A stretch of 64,000 nt of DNA from positions 1 through 64,000 of the forward strand of contig JAFZVC010000061.1 in NCBI GenBank assembly GCA_017618015.1. Reading direction: 5' to 3'. Shown here in pieces: positions 46,443 to 54,864 of this stretch (position 1 is the stretch's first letter; each line of letters opens with the position of its first letter). A program made the position numbers and the translations under genes. The DNA is from Spirochaetaceae bacterium. GTDB taxonomy: Bacteria; Spirochaetota; Spirochaetia; Treponematales; Treponemataceae. Under the pieces are notes generated by a model. It was not told where the DNA came from. It did no database searches and was given only the letters and a program-made list of their open reading frames with translations.

Positions 46443-46756
46443 GACGCTTCTCCCATCTTTTCGTCAAATGCATTTACGATAGACGCATCATCCATGTTTT
46501 GGTCAGGAATGATGCCGCATATATAAAGCCGCTTTCTTACGAGCGGTGAGAACGAGCCGGAGAATGACGGTTTTTTGTTTGGTCCCATAGACGTGTAAAG
46601 GCTGCATATAAGCTGAAGTATTGAAACGTCGATGTCTTCAAGAGCCGATACGTCAAGCGTTACGCTGTTGTTCTGCTGTATCGTCTGAAGAAATGTTCTA
46701 TGCAGTTTTTCTGCACTGCTTACCGTCAGGTTTCCTTTAAGCTCGATAGTTGCCAT
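46439..46756 (-). CDS. STAS-domain protein of the chemotaxis operon
   Basis: 105 residues forming one STAS domain (anti-anti-sigma/SpoIIAA-like): MATIELKGNLTVSSAEKLHRTFL, then LDVSALEDIDVSILQLICSL. The position of the usual phosphorylatable Ser/Thr is occupied in the DIDVSILQL segment by a Ser one residue off the classical DSSGL form. Such proteins often open cheA operons; the exact role is not known. Divergent from cheW with 57 bp between. Confidence 0.88.
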   Translation of the reverse strand: MATIELKGNLTVSSAEKLHRTFLQTIQQNNSVTLDVSALEDIDVSILQLICSLYTSMGPNKKPSFSGSFSPLVRKRLYICGIIPDQNMDDASIVNAFDEKMGEAS

Positions 46757-46813
46757 AATCTTCTCCTTGATTTATCGTTTCTTATGCCTTAGTATTTTCA
46801 TAAGGAGACATAA

Positions 46814-47272
46814 ATGAACGAAAATCTATCAAATGCAGCGTATTTTACATTTCTCCTTGGTGATGTTACCTACGCTGTCGAAGTAACCACCGTAAAAGAA
46901 GTTCTGCCGTACGAGAAAGTCACGCGCGTTCCGCGCACCGCAGATTATATGAAAGGCGTAATAAACATACGCGGAACCGTTGTTACCGTTATCGATTTCC
47001 GTGTTTTGTTCGGAATCGATATAAAACCTGTAGACAAGAACACTTCCATAATCGTTGCAGAAATCCAGCTGGAAGATGGCTCGAACATGACGTTCGGCTT
47101 TATCGCTGATTCCGTGAACGGCGTAGGTTCTTTGGAAAGAGAGCCTTCAGCGACCGGCACGAACACGCAGTTCGTCAAGATGCTCGGCAAAGACGGTACG
47201 AACCTTGTTCTTGTCCTCGACCTGAATAAGATATTCAGCGAAGTGGAAAAAAGGCTCAGCAGCGAAACCTAG
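46814..47272 (+). CDS. cheW: chemotaxis adaptor CheW
   Basis: 152 residues, CheW fold: YFTFLLGDVTYAVEVTTVKEVLPYEKVTRVPRT in part, then GVINIRGTVVTVIDFRVLFG. Couples receptors to CheA. Strong ribosome site AAGGAGA. It is the only plus-strand gene inside the che block and overlaps the 3' end of cheD by 4 bp (convergent). Confidence 0.96.
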   Translation: MNENLSNAAYFTFLLGDVTYAVEVTTVKEVLPYEKVTRVPRTADYMKGVINIRGTVVTVIDFRVLFGIDIKPVDKNTSIIVAEIQLEDGSNMTFGFIADSVNGVGSLEREPSATGTNTQFVKMLGKDGTNLVLVLDLNKIFSEVEKRLSSET

Positions 47273-47862
47273 AACCACGTAATGTCGCCTGCCGTATCTT
47301 TCGCTTTCTGCAGGTTTGTCTGATACTGCTCCTCCCTTTGTTTTATCTGCTCAACAGGACATCCGCACTTCTGTATGCGTTTTAAGTATACTTTTGAAGT
47401 TTGCGGATGGAAAAATATTTTCCGCGGGAAAATACCGCCCGTATCATTCACCACAATCGGTATGTGCTCCGTTTCCAAATACGAGAGCGCAAAATTTATA
47501 TTGTTTATGCCCGTCATGTTCATTTTGGGCCCGCTCGATTCAAGAACGTTTCCGCCGCCAAAGACTTTTGCCCGCAGATTCTCGTGTTTCGCGCCTTTTT
47601 TCAAAAGGTCGTTTATAAGAAGCTCCACGGCGAAATTTCCAAAGCGGCCTTCATCTTCCGTCGGTACTGCCTCTGTCCTGTTCGATCTGGGCAGCATGAA
47701 GTGGTTCAGCCCGCCAAGATGAATGGACAGGTCAAAAAGCGCGATGCTTATGCAGGAGCCAAGAACAGTCGCGATGTATATATCCTCATCTGTGGAAAAA
47801 TACTCTCCGGGGTGAATAGTCACTATATCTTTCTGAAAATGAGGGTCATAATGTCTGTTCAT
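47269..47862 (-). CDS. cheD: chemoreceptor glutamine deamidase CheD
   Basis: 197 residues. Catalytic Cys in VLGSCISIALFD and His in GLNHFMLP, Thr nearby, as in CheD. Deamidates receptor glutamines and in other bacteria works with CheC/CheX; neither is present here. Sits 12 bp after the soluble receptor-like gene, so a functional link with it is likely. Confidence 0.95.
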   Translation of the reverse strand: MNRHYDPHFQKDIVTIHPGEYFSTDEDIYIATVLGSCISIALFDLSIHLGGLNHFMLPRSNRTEAVPTEDEGRFGNFAVELLINDLLKKGAKHENLRAKVFGGGNVLESSGPKMNMTGINNINFALSYLETEHIPIVVNDTGGIFPRKIFFHPQTSKVYLKRIQKCGCPVEQIKQREEQYQTNLQKAKDTAGDITWF

Positions 47863-47874
47863 GATGAAAGCAGG

Positions 47875-49626
47875 TTAGAAGAAAGTTATTTCTCCCGATT
47901 CGGCTCCTCCTGTAACTGAGATTCCGGCTATGCTGCCTGCCTCCAGCTTGTCGTCGGTTATGGTGAAATGCTGCAAGAATTCTTCAATGTCAGCATTATG
48001 TACTCCGTCGTCCGCAAGGTCGTAAAGGCTCATGTGCTTCTGCTTGTGCGCAGCATTGTCGTCTGCGAACGCCTGTATGTTCTGTATTTCTTTGTCGAGC
48101 CTGCCTGACAGTTTTTTCAGAGCTTCAATCTTTTCCGCAATTCTCTCGTAGCTTGTGTAGAAGTCAGGCGAGTATATCCTGAAGTTACGGATAGCTTCCC
48201 TAAGCCCGTTGTAAAGCGAGTTAAGGTTTTCCGCGAACGACCGCTTCGATTCCGTAACGTCAGAGAGCGTCGTCTTGTTGCGGGAATTCGTCTCCAAGAA
48301 GCTCTGTATCTGAATCTGGCTTGTATCGGTGAACTCTTTAAGCTGCTTCTGCGCTGTGTCTACGCTTTCTTTTGTGTTCGTGATAAGCTGGGACATGTAC
48401 TCTACAGTGTCCTTGATGCTGCTGATCGCGTCGTTCCTTGCAACCTCGATGCGCTGCGCTATGGCTACATACTGAAGGTTTCCGATAATCGGCAGGAATC
48501 CGTTGAAGCAGAGCGACATTATCTGAACGACTTCCTGAATGTTCTGTACGGCTTCCATAACCTTGCCCTGAACTGTCTGGTAAAGTCCGAAAATCTCGGA
48601 GAATCCGTTGAAGTCGTCAATTGCGCTTTCTATGTTCATTTTGAGCGTAACAAGCCCGGATATCGATTCGTTGTCGTTGTTGACGAACGAGTCTTTTGTT
48701 CTGTCTATTTCGTTCAATATGGCCGCGGCTTCTTCTCTGTTCTTGGAGAAAACTTCAACGCATCCGTCGAGTTTTTCTTTTATTTTCGTAAGGCAGCGGA
48801 CGCAGAGGGTAGAAAGCTTTTCGTTTGCGTTGTATGTATAAAGCTTTTCTTCCGGCGTAAGATTATCGCCCGGTGTGGTAAGTTTTTGCACGGCTATAAG
48901 AACGTCGTCAAGCGACTGGCGTATTATGTCCTGCATCTGAATGCCTTCCATCGCTTTTACGACCGGAGTTTTCAGCTGCTTCGAAGAGTCGAGCATGTTT
49001 GAAAGCTTCGCTGATATTTCTTCTATCGCGTTTATCATAGAAGCAGAAGAATCGTACGATTCTGCGGAAGAATTCTGGTTCAAGTTGTTGACTTTCGAGA
49101 TTTCATCTTTAAGAATCTGAAGCGCGTCCTGAACTTCCTTGCCGTTTTCTATGAGCTGCTCTGACTGGCTTATAAGGCGCAGCGACATGTGCTTAAGGTT
49201 TGACGTGATGTACGAGAATGCTTGTCCTGCCTTGCCGGATTTGATTGAAACAACCATCGCGTTCAGCGATATAACTTCCATTTCCTGGCTGCTTTCGCGA
49301 ATACCGGAGATTATGTCTTGTATCGTGTCGAGAAGGTGCATTTTCTCGGAGAAGTGTGTGAAAAGGCTGTTGTTTTTTGCGCGCACCTCTGCAAGGAATT
49401 GCCTGTTATCGTTAAGAAGCTGCTGTTGGGCTTCTATTACGTTCTTAAGTTGCGTCTGGATGGACGAAAACATCCTTAAACTCATCATTGCTGCCGAATT
49501 CCGGTTCGATATTGAGTCAAGTTCTCGCAGCATAACAGGGAAATTTTTGCTGATATCAAGGAAGTCGTCACCGCTGTCTTTGCTGATTGAGAGTAAGTTT
49601 TCGTAAATTTTTGCCGTTTGAATCAT
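47875..49626 (-). CDS. soluble chemoreceptor-like coiled-coil protein
   Basis: 583 residues, almost all helical, no signal peptide, membrane helix or HAMP. The segment EVISLNAMVVSIKSGKAGQAFSYITSNLKHMS aligns by eye with the receptor tip ([22 protein letters not shown]), but the consensus Ala-Ala-Ile-Glu-Ala-Ala-Arg is largely lost. A second hairpin-like segment (QYVAIAQRIEVARNDAISSIK) and MQDIIRQSLDDVLIAVQKL occur further on. Coupled (4-bp overlap) to the ParA/MinD gene upstream and followed by cheD. Probably a cytoplasmic receptor-related scaffold; function unproven. Confidence 0.75.
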   Translation of the reverse strand: MIQTAKIYENLLSISKDSGDDFLDISKNFPVMLRELDSISNRNSAAMMSLRMFSSIQTQLKNVIEAQQQLLNDNRQFLAEVRAKNNSLFTHFSEKMHLLDTIQDIISGIRESSQEMEVISLNAMVVSIKSGKAGQAFSYITSNLKHMSLRLISQSEQLIENGKEVQDALQILKDEISKVNNLNQNSSAESYDSSASMINAIEEISAKLSNMLDSSKQLKTPVVKAMEGIQMQDIIRQSLDDVLIAVQKLTTPGDNLTPEEKLYTYNANEKLSTLCVRCLTKIKEKLDGCVEVFSKNREEAAAILNEIDRTKDSFVNNDNESISGLVTLKMNIESAIDDFNGFSEIFGLYQTVQGKVMEAVQNIQEVVQIMSLCFNGFLPIIGNLQYVAIAQRIEVARNDAISSIKDTVEYMSQLITNTKESVDTAQKQLKEFTDTSQIQIQSFLETNSRNKTTLSDVTESKRSFAENLNSLYNGLREAIRNFRIYSPDFYTSYERIAEKIEALKKLSGRLDKEIQNIQAFADDNAAHKQKHMSLYDLADDGVHNADIEEFLQHFTITDDKLEAGSIAGISVTGGAESGEITFF

Positions 49627-50618
49627 ATATCGTCCTGTCGTTTTTTATTCAGTTTGTCATAGTAACTGTTAACTATTTCTTCAAGGTTTTCCTGTACATC
49701 TTCCAAAAAGATATCTTTCCCGGAGACCGTCGCTTCAAGCCTGCTCGCGATTTCTGGCATGGCAAGGCACAAAGGAGAATCCGGCTTCATTATGGTGAGC
49801 GGCTGCCTTCTTGCTATTGAAAGCGATACGTTCTCGTCGTAAGGCACAAAACCGACATATTCGGCTTCTATTGAAAGCTTGTTCCGTGTAAGGTTGAGAA
49901 GCCTGTTGCCGAGCTCTATGTCAGTGTGACCGCGCCCCATATTCATTATGATGCGGGGATGAAGTTTTTTCATCTCTGATATTGCTTTTTCCGCTGATTC
50001 CGGGAATTTTGATGCGATAACCGAAAGAATCTGGTCGAACGAGTATTCCTTGCCTTCCATGCGCTGCAGAATGCTGTTCTGAAGTATCTGCCGTTCAGGG
50101 CTTTTTGGCGCGAACTGACGGTAGCAGAAGCGGAATACAGCCGATTTAAGGAACGAGTATGCGTTAAGGATTGATGTAAGGTCGGGCGATACAACGATTA
50201 TGCCGTCGTATGTCGTAAGGAAAAAATCTATTATGTTGTACGTTGAGCCTGCGCCCAGGTCCATTATCACGTAGTCTGCGTCGAGCGACTGTATGTTCTT
50301 GATTATCTTCTTCTTCGTGAAGAAGTCCATGTTGGCGACACCCGGATAGTGGCAGTCACCCGCTATGAACTGCAAAGATGGAATTCCCGTTGCCTGCAGA
50401 AGATTTGAGAAATCTGTCTCCTGCTTAGTGATATATGTGCCAAGTCCCGCCTGATTGTTCTTTAATCCCAGAAGGGTATGAAGGTTCGCCCCTCCCAAAT
50501 CCAGATCGCAGAGAATTGTGTTTCTGCACTGGTGTGCGAGGGTTACAGCGAGATTGATTGATACTATGCTCTTACCGACACCGCCTTTTCCGCCGGCTAC
50601 AGGCAACAAAACAGCCAT
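49623..50618 (-). CDS. ParA/MinD-family ATPase of the chemotaxis cluster
   Basis: About 331 residues from the ATG at 50618 (MAVLLPVAGGKGGVGKS), the typical MinD-type start; an ATG at 50642 would add 8 residues. Deviant Walker A GGKGGVGKS, the nucleotide-contacting DLDLGGANLH and MDLGAGSTYN. FlhG/MinD-like and chemotaxis ParC-like proteins position flagella or receptor arrays; its place next to receptor-like and cheD genes favours array positioning. A promoter with -10 ending 6 nt before the ATG suggests a leaderless mRNA. Confidence 0.88.
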   Translation of the reverse strand: MAVLLPVAGGKGGVGKSIVSINLAVTLAHQCRNTILCDLDLGGANLHTLLGLKNNQAGLGTYITKQETDFSNLLQATGIPSLQFIAGDCHYPGVANMDFFTKKKIIKNIQSLDADYVIMDLGAGSTYNIIDFFLTTYDGIIVVSPDLTSILNAYSFLKSAVFRFCYRQFAPKSPERQILQNSILQRMEGKEYSFDQILSVIASKFPESAEKAISEMKKLHPRIIMNMGRGHTDIELGNRLLNLTRNKLSIEAEYVGFVPYDENVSLSIARRQPLTIMKPDSPLCLAMPEIASRLEATVSGKDIFLEDVQENLEEIVNSYYDKLNKKRQDDI

Positions 50619-50653
50619 AGTATTACTATATTCCATATACAAGCTGCCCGCAA
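50618..50653 (-). promoter_or_regulatory. predicted leaderless promoter of the ParA/MinD gene
   Basis: Minus strand TTGCGG (50648-50653), 17-bp spacer, TATAGT (50625-50630), then 6 nt to the ATG at 50618. No Shine-Dalgarno lies before that ATG. Confidence 0.6.
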
Positions 50654-50702
50654 GAAAAATCTTATATTAAAGAGTAAAAAAATAATTCATGGATAGATTC
50701 GC

Positions 50703-50730
50703 TTGACATACGGCTTTTTAGGTTTACGAT
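50703..50730 (+). promoter_or_regulatory. promoter of the transmembrane chemoreceptor gene
   Basis: TTGACA (50703-50708), 16-bp spacer, TACGAT (50725-50730). The ribosome site CGGAGGAG follows before the ATG at 50753. It does not resemble a sigma-28 motility promoter. Confidence 0.65.
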
Positions 50731-50752
50731 ATATAGCGGAGGAGAATTTGGT

Positions 50753-52396
50753 ATGAAATTAAAAACAAGGCTTCTTGGATCATTCATCATGATTGTCGTT
50801 GTGACACTCGTTGTAATTTCTTTGTGCGTAGTGAGTTCCAACACAGTTCTTAAGAAAATTTCTTCTGTCGCGGAGGATGCTGTGGCATCCGGTGAGCTGA
50901 GCGAAGAGGCCGGGGCAGAGTTTCTTTCAAGATTCGCAGAGATGCAACTGTCTTCCAAAAAGCAGACAACAGCTTTGATGATTATTACTGATGTCCTTGC
51001 TGTTCTGTTGCTGTTAATCGGTATTTCCTCCACATTTGCGGTCATTAAGCCGCTAAAAAGCTTTTCAAAGGCTTTCGGCATGATAACTAAAGGCGATCTT
51101 GTTATGAAAGATTTCTCTGAAGAAGAGAAAAAGCTCATAACGGACAGGAACGATGAGATAGGCGAGCTTGGGGAAAACTTCAACAAGCTTCTCGATTCGC
51201 TTCGGACAGTCGTTTCTACAGTGTATGCGGCGGGAGAAAATGTCGCCGCAGGAAGCGTTGAGCTAAGCCACGGAAGCCAGGTTATTTCAACTGATGCTAC
51301 ATCACAGGCAGCGTTCGCGGAAGAGATCTCTTCAACGATGGAAGAAATGTCGTCCAACATACGGCGGAACGCAGATAACGCCGCCGAGACAGATTCTATA
51401 GCACAGCTTGTCCTTGAAGAAAGCCGTGCCGGCGGCGAAGCCGTTAAGCGCACGGTTGACGCAATGCACGCTATCGCCGACAAGATTTCAATTATTGAAG
51501 ATATTTCTAGCCAGACGAACAGGCTTGCGCTTAACGCCGCTATAGAAGCGGCGCGCGCCGGTGAGGTCGGGCGCGGCTTCGCCGTCGTCGCAAGCGAGGT
51601 CCGTAAACTTGCAGAACGCAGTCAGGCGGCGGCTGTGGACATCATCGAACTTTCTGAAGAAAGCGTTAAAATAGCCGAAGATACCGGAAAGCGTTTTGAC
51701 GTTATGATTCCTAATATTATAAAGACAGCTGATTTGACGCAGGAAATCTCCGCTGCGGCGCGTGAAGAGGATATCGGTGCCCAGCAGATAAACAAAGCCG
51801 TAATTGAGCTTGATACGCTTGTTCAAAGAAGCGCATCCTCGTCCGAGGAATTCGCTTCGCTTTCAGAAGAGATGGCGGCACAGTCAGATGAACTGCTCCG
51901 CGCCCTTCAGTTCTTTAAGTTCGAGTCTTTGAAAGCTCCGTCATCAGTCGTAAAGAAACAAGCCGCAAAACCCGCGCTTAAGGCTCCTGCCGTAAAACCT
52001 GGTTTACCGCCGTCTCCAGCTTCTGTACGGTCAGAAAAGTCCGCCGAACCAGTTGTGGAAAAGCCTGTGCGCCATGTTTACCCTGTACAGTCCGGTGCGG
52101 ACGAAAATGCTGTGAAGGGGACTGCCGCGCCTAAACCACGGAATGTTATCGCAAAGAACGCGGACGAAGTTTCTCCGCACAACAGCGCGGACTTCGCCGG
52201 CGCGGAGCGTAAGAACGTTATAAAGCCGGAACCTGTAATAAAGCCTGCCACGCCAGAAGAAACGGAAAATGCTTCCGCCGGCGGTGCTGATACGGCTCAG
52301 CAGAATGGCTCTGCAGCGTCTGCCGGAATGGCGTTCTCGGCACAGGACTACGTGCCTAACACTTACGTTTCCGACAGCGACTTCGAAGAGTTTTAA
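50753..52396 (+). CDS. transmembrane methyl-accepting chemotaxis protein
   Basis: 547 residues. Two membrane helices (about 8-30 and 76-100) enclose a short ~45-residue periplasmic part, too small for a usual ligand domain. Then a HAMP-like region (about 100-150) and the signalling domain with the conserved tip [35 protein letters not shown] (in part). A Pro/Ala/Lys-rich linker (about 400-530) ends in DFEEF, matching the x-[HFYW]-x-x-[HFYW] CheR-docking consensus. Divergent from the ParA gene. Confidence 0.95.
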   Translation: MKLKTRLLGSFIMIVVVTLVVISLCVVSSNTVLKKISSVAEDAVASGELSEEAGAEFLSRFAEMQLSSKKQTTALMIITDVLAVLLLLIGISSTFAVIKPLKSFSKAFGMITKGDLVMKDFSEEEKKLITDRNDEIGELGENFNKLLDSLRTVVSTVYAAGENVAAGSVELSHGSQVISTDATSQAAFAEEISSTMEEMSSNIRRNADNAAETDSIAQLVLEESRAGGEAVKRTVDAMHAIADKISIIEDISSQTNRLALNAAIEAARAGEVGRGFAVVASEVRKLAERSQAAAVDIIELSEESVKIAEDTGKRFDVMIPNIIKTADLTQEISAAAREEDIGAQQINKAVIELDTLVQRSASSSEEFASLSEEMAAQSDELLRALQFFKFESLKAPSSVVKKQAAKPALKAPAVKPGLPPSPASVRSEKSAEPVVEKPVRHVYPVQSGADENAVKGTAAPKPRNVIAKNADEVSPHNSADFAGAERKNVIKPEPVIKPATPEETENASAGGADTAQQNGSAASAGMAFSAQDYVPNTYVSDSDFEEF

Positions 52397-52438
52397 GACG
52401 GACGCAAGAACAGCCCCTGTCGGTGCGCCCGGACAATA

Positions 52439-52467
52439 TTGACCATAAATCCAATTTATGCTATAAA
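52439..52467 (+). promoter_or_regulatory. promoter of the rpsP ribosomal operon
   Basis: TTGACC (52439-52444), 17-bp spacer, TATAAA (52462-52467), giving a leader of about 90 nt before rpsP. Confidence 0.8.
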
Positions 52468-52566
52468 TTAGTTTCATGCGCTATACGTATGCACTCAGCA
52501 GGACTTACCGGCGCACCAATAACAGTACATTTTGGGCATGTAAACATGTCCAATTGGAGGATAGAA

Positions 52567-52806
52567 GTGGTAAGAATCAGACTCAAGAAGTTTGGAACCA
52601 AAAAACGTCCGTACTACAGAATCGTAGTGCAGGACTCACGCAAGCCCCGCGATGGCACGACAATCGAAGAGATTGGTGTTTATCATCCTATTGAGGCAGC
52701 CGACAAACAGGTTTCTTTCAATGAGGAAAGGGCAAAGTATTGGATCAGTGTAGGAGCACAGCCTTCAGACACAGTTAAGAAACTTTTCAACAAGAAAAGT
52801 TCTTAG
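52567..52806 (+). CDS. rpsP: 30S ribosomal protein S16
   Basis: 79 residues beginning [21 protein letters not shown], the S16 signature, from the GTG at 52567. That start is fixed by TGGAGG 6 nt upstream (52555-52560); the open frame to 52423 crosses the promoter and is not coding. First gene of the conserved rpsP-khpA-rimM-trmD-rplS operon. Confidence 0.96.
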   Translation: MVRIRLKKFGTKKRPYYRIVVQDSRKPRDGTTIEEIGVYHPIEAADKQVSFNEERAKYWISVGAQPSDTVKKLFNKKSS

Positions 52807-52824
52807 TAGCACCGGGAGTTGGGA

Positions 52825-53058
52825 ATGGAAAAAGACCTGATTGAATATATTGCAAAATCACTGGTCGATGATCCAAGTAGCGTCTCGGTGCAGGAAGTCG
52901 AAGGTGACAAATCCACGGTTATTGAGCTTCGTGTCGCACAGAACGACATCGGCAAAGTAATCGGCAAGTACGGCCGCATAGCAAAGGCTTTGCGCACAGT
53001 TTTGAGCGCGAGCGCAAGCAAGACCGGAAAACGCTACAGTCTGGAAATTTTGGACTGA
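52825..53058 (+). CDS. khpA: KH-domain RNA-binding protein KhpA
   Basis: 77 residues, one KH domain with GxxG loop IGKYGRIAKALRTVLSA. KhpA/YlqC binds RNA and affects translation and cell-size control in other bacteria. The ATG at 52825 lies 6 nt after GGGAG; the upstream TTG abuts that site and is rejected. Its stop overlaps the ATG of rimM (1 bp). Confidence 0.94.
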   Translation: MEKDLIEYIAKSLVDDPSSVSVQEVEGDKSTVIELRVAQNDIGKVIGKYGRIAKALRTVLSASASKTGKRYSLEILD

Positions 53059-53669
53059 TGGGTGCAGTTACCAGCCTGGTTATCGGAATTATCCGCGGGG
53101 CACATGGTCTTACGGGTAAAGTTAAAGTAGAGAGTACCTCCGGCGAGGTCGAGCATTTTTTCGAACTGACCGAAGTTACTTTGAGGAAAGACGGAACCGA
53201 AAGAAAAGCCGAAGTTGAATCGGTAGAAGGTGGACATCCTTTCCTTTTTATGAAATGCGCTGGAATCGACACACCGGAGCAGGCCGCAAAGCTTGCCGGA
53301 GCCGAGATTGTGGTGCCCAGAGACAAAGCCTGCCCTCTTTATGAAGGCGAGTATTATGTCGAGGATCTTAAGAACTGTGCATTGATTTACGAGCCTGGCT
53401 CTGAATCGAATGCAAAGAACGGACTGAATGATGGCGTAAAACCGGAACCGATTGTTGCCGGTATCGTCACAGACGTATTGGAAGGCGGTGCTGGAGACCT
53501 GTTAGAGGTTTCTGTATCCGAGAGTTTGCAGTTTTCGTCTGATTCGGAAGCTGGTTCTCCTGCTAAGAAGAAAAGAACTGTTCTTGTTCCTTTCAAAAAG
53601 GAGTTCATCGGCGATGTAGATATCGACGGAAAGAAGATGCAGCTTATGCACCTCTGGATTCTGGAGTAA
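53058..53669 (+). CDS. rimM: ribosome maturation factor RimM
   Basis: 203 residues: N-terminal RimM domain (IGIIRGAHGLTGKVKVES) and a C-terminal PRC-barrel (LYEGEYYVEDLKNCALI to LMHLWILE). Assists 30S head maturation. It is ~30 residues longer than usual because of an insert between barrel strands (about residues 110-130, and a Ser-rich piece near 155-170). Confidence 0.94.
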   Translation: MGAVTSLVIGIIRGAHGLTGKVKVESTSGEVEHFFELTEVTLRKDGTERKAEVESVEGGHPFLFMKCAGIDTPEQAAKLAGAEIVVPRDKACPLYEGEYYVEDLKNCALIYEPGSESNAKNGLNDGVKPEPIVAGIVTDVLEGGAGDLLEVSVSESLQFSSDSEAGSPAKKKRTVLVPFKKEFIGDVDIDGKKMQLMHLWILE

Positions 53670-53672
53670 TTC

Positions 53673-54434
53673 ATGAAATTCCATGTGCTGACCTTGTTCC
53701 CGGAAATACCCCGTGCTTTTTTTGAAAGCTCAATCATGGCAAAGGCGGTAGAGAAGGGAATTGTTGCCTACGATTTGGTGAATATCAGGGATTTTGCCTT
53801 TGATAAACACAAAACTTGTGATGACAGTCCGTATGGGGGCGGCGCCGGTATGCTTATGTTGCCGGAGCCGTTGAGTTTAGCGCTCAAGTCTGTATTCAAA
53901 GGGATAAACGAAACGCAGGGGCGGAAAGCCAAAAAGCGCGTCGTTTATGTTACTCCTTCGGGAAAGCCCTTTACGCAGAAACTGGCGCAGGAACTTAGTC
54001 AGACGGAGAACCTTATATTTATCTGCGGGCGGTACGAAGGTATTGACCAGAGGATAATAGATTCCTGGGTTGATGACGAGATTTCCATCGGTGACTATGT
54101 GATGTCATCGGGTGAGCTTGCAGCCACGGTCATTATTGACGCGGTGTACAGGCTGATAGACGGAGTTATCTCGCATGAGTCTTTGGAGGAGGAAAGCTTC
54201 ACTGACGGGCTTCTTGAATATCCGCAATACACACGACCCGAAGTGTTTGACGGACGTAATGTACCGGAAGTTTTACTTTCAGGGCATCATGAAAATATCA
54301 GGAAGTGGAGGCTTAAAAAGAGGCTCGAGAAAACGCTCAGAATGCGGCCGGATTTGGTTGCAAAAGCGCGTGAGAACGGCACTCTTACAGAAGAAGCCGA
54401 GAAAATGATTGAGGATATAACTTCAGGAGACTGA
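53673..54434 (+). CDS. trmD: tRNA (guanine-37-N1)-methyltransferase
   Basis: 253 residues. SPOUT knot enzyme: [43 protein letters not shown] in part, and the C-terminal helical domain. Methylates G37 of tRNAs to prevent frameshifting. 3 bp after rimM and 1 bp before rplS. Confidence 0.97.
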   Translation: MKFHVLTLFPEIPRAFFESSIMAKAVEKGIVAYDLVNIRDFAFDKHKTCDDSPYGGGAGMLMLPEPLSLALKSVFKGINETQGRKAKKRVVYVTPSGKPFTQKLAQELSQTENLIFICGRYEGIDQRIIDSWVDDEISIGDYVMSSGELAATVIIDAVYRLIDGVISHESLEEESFTDGLLEYPQYTRPEVFDGRNVPEVLLSGHHENIRKWRLKKRLEKTLRMRPDLVAKARENGTLTEEAEKMIEDITSGD

Positions 54435-54435
54435 T

Positions 54436-54810
54436 ATGGATTTAATTAAGACAATTGAGGAAGCTCAGAGAAAAACTGACTTACCTGATTTTAACGTTGG
54501 TGATACTGTTAAAGTTTTCTTCAAGATTATTGAAGGAAAGACAGAGCGCATTCAGGTTTATGAAGGCCTTGTAATCTGCTTCAAGGGCGCTGGTGTTCGC
54601 CGCACAGTTACAGTTCGCAAGAACTCATACGGCGTTGGCGTTGAAAGAATTTTCCCGCTCAACTCACCGCGTATCGCAAAGATCGAGGTTGTCCGCGTTG
54701 GTAAAGTACGCCGCGCTAAGCTCTACTACATCCGTGACAAGATTGGTAAGGGTGCCAAGATTAAAGAGCGCATCGTAAAGAAGTCAGACAGGGCGGCTAA
54801 TACAAAATAG
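54436..54810 (+). CDS. rplS: 50S ribosomal protein L19
   Basis: 124 residues with the L19 pattern [29 protein letters not shown] and [15 protein letters not shown]. At the 30S-50S interface. Codon use is strongly biased, fitting a ribosomal gene. Followed by an 11-bp perfect hairpin. Confidence 0.97.
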   Translation: MDLIKTIEEAQRKTDLPDFNVGDTVKVFFKIIEGKTERIQVYEGLVICFKGAGVRRTVTVRKNSYGVGVERIFPLNSPRIAKIEVVRVGKVRRAKLYYIRDKIGKGAKIKERIVKKSDRAANTK

Positions 54811-54817
54811 TCGGAAC

Positions 54818-54845
54818 GTGCTGATTTACGCATATAAATCAGCAC
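54818..54845 (+). terminator. hairpin after rplS
   Basis: GTGCTGATTTA (54818-54828) pairs perfectly with 54835-54845, 6-nt loop; no T-run follows. Partial termination or 3'-end stabilisation is likely, because the next genes are close. Confidence 0.6.
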
Positions 54846-54864
54846 ATCCTCAAGGCTTTGTTCT

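Noticed and set aside
52423-52566. N-terminal extension of S16
   Set aside because: The extension crosses the TTGACC-17-TATAAA promoter and a strong ribosome site directly precedes the canonical GTG start.
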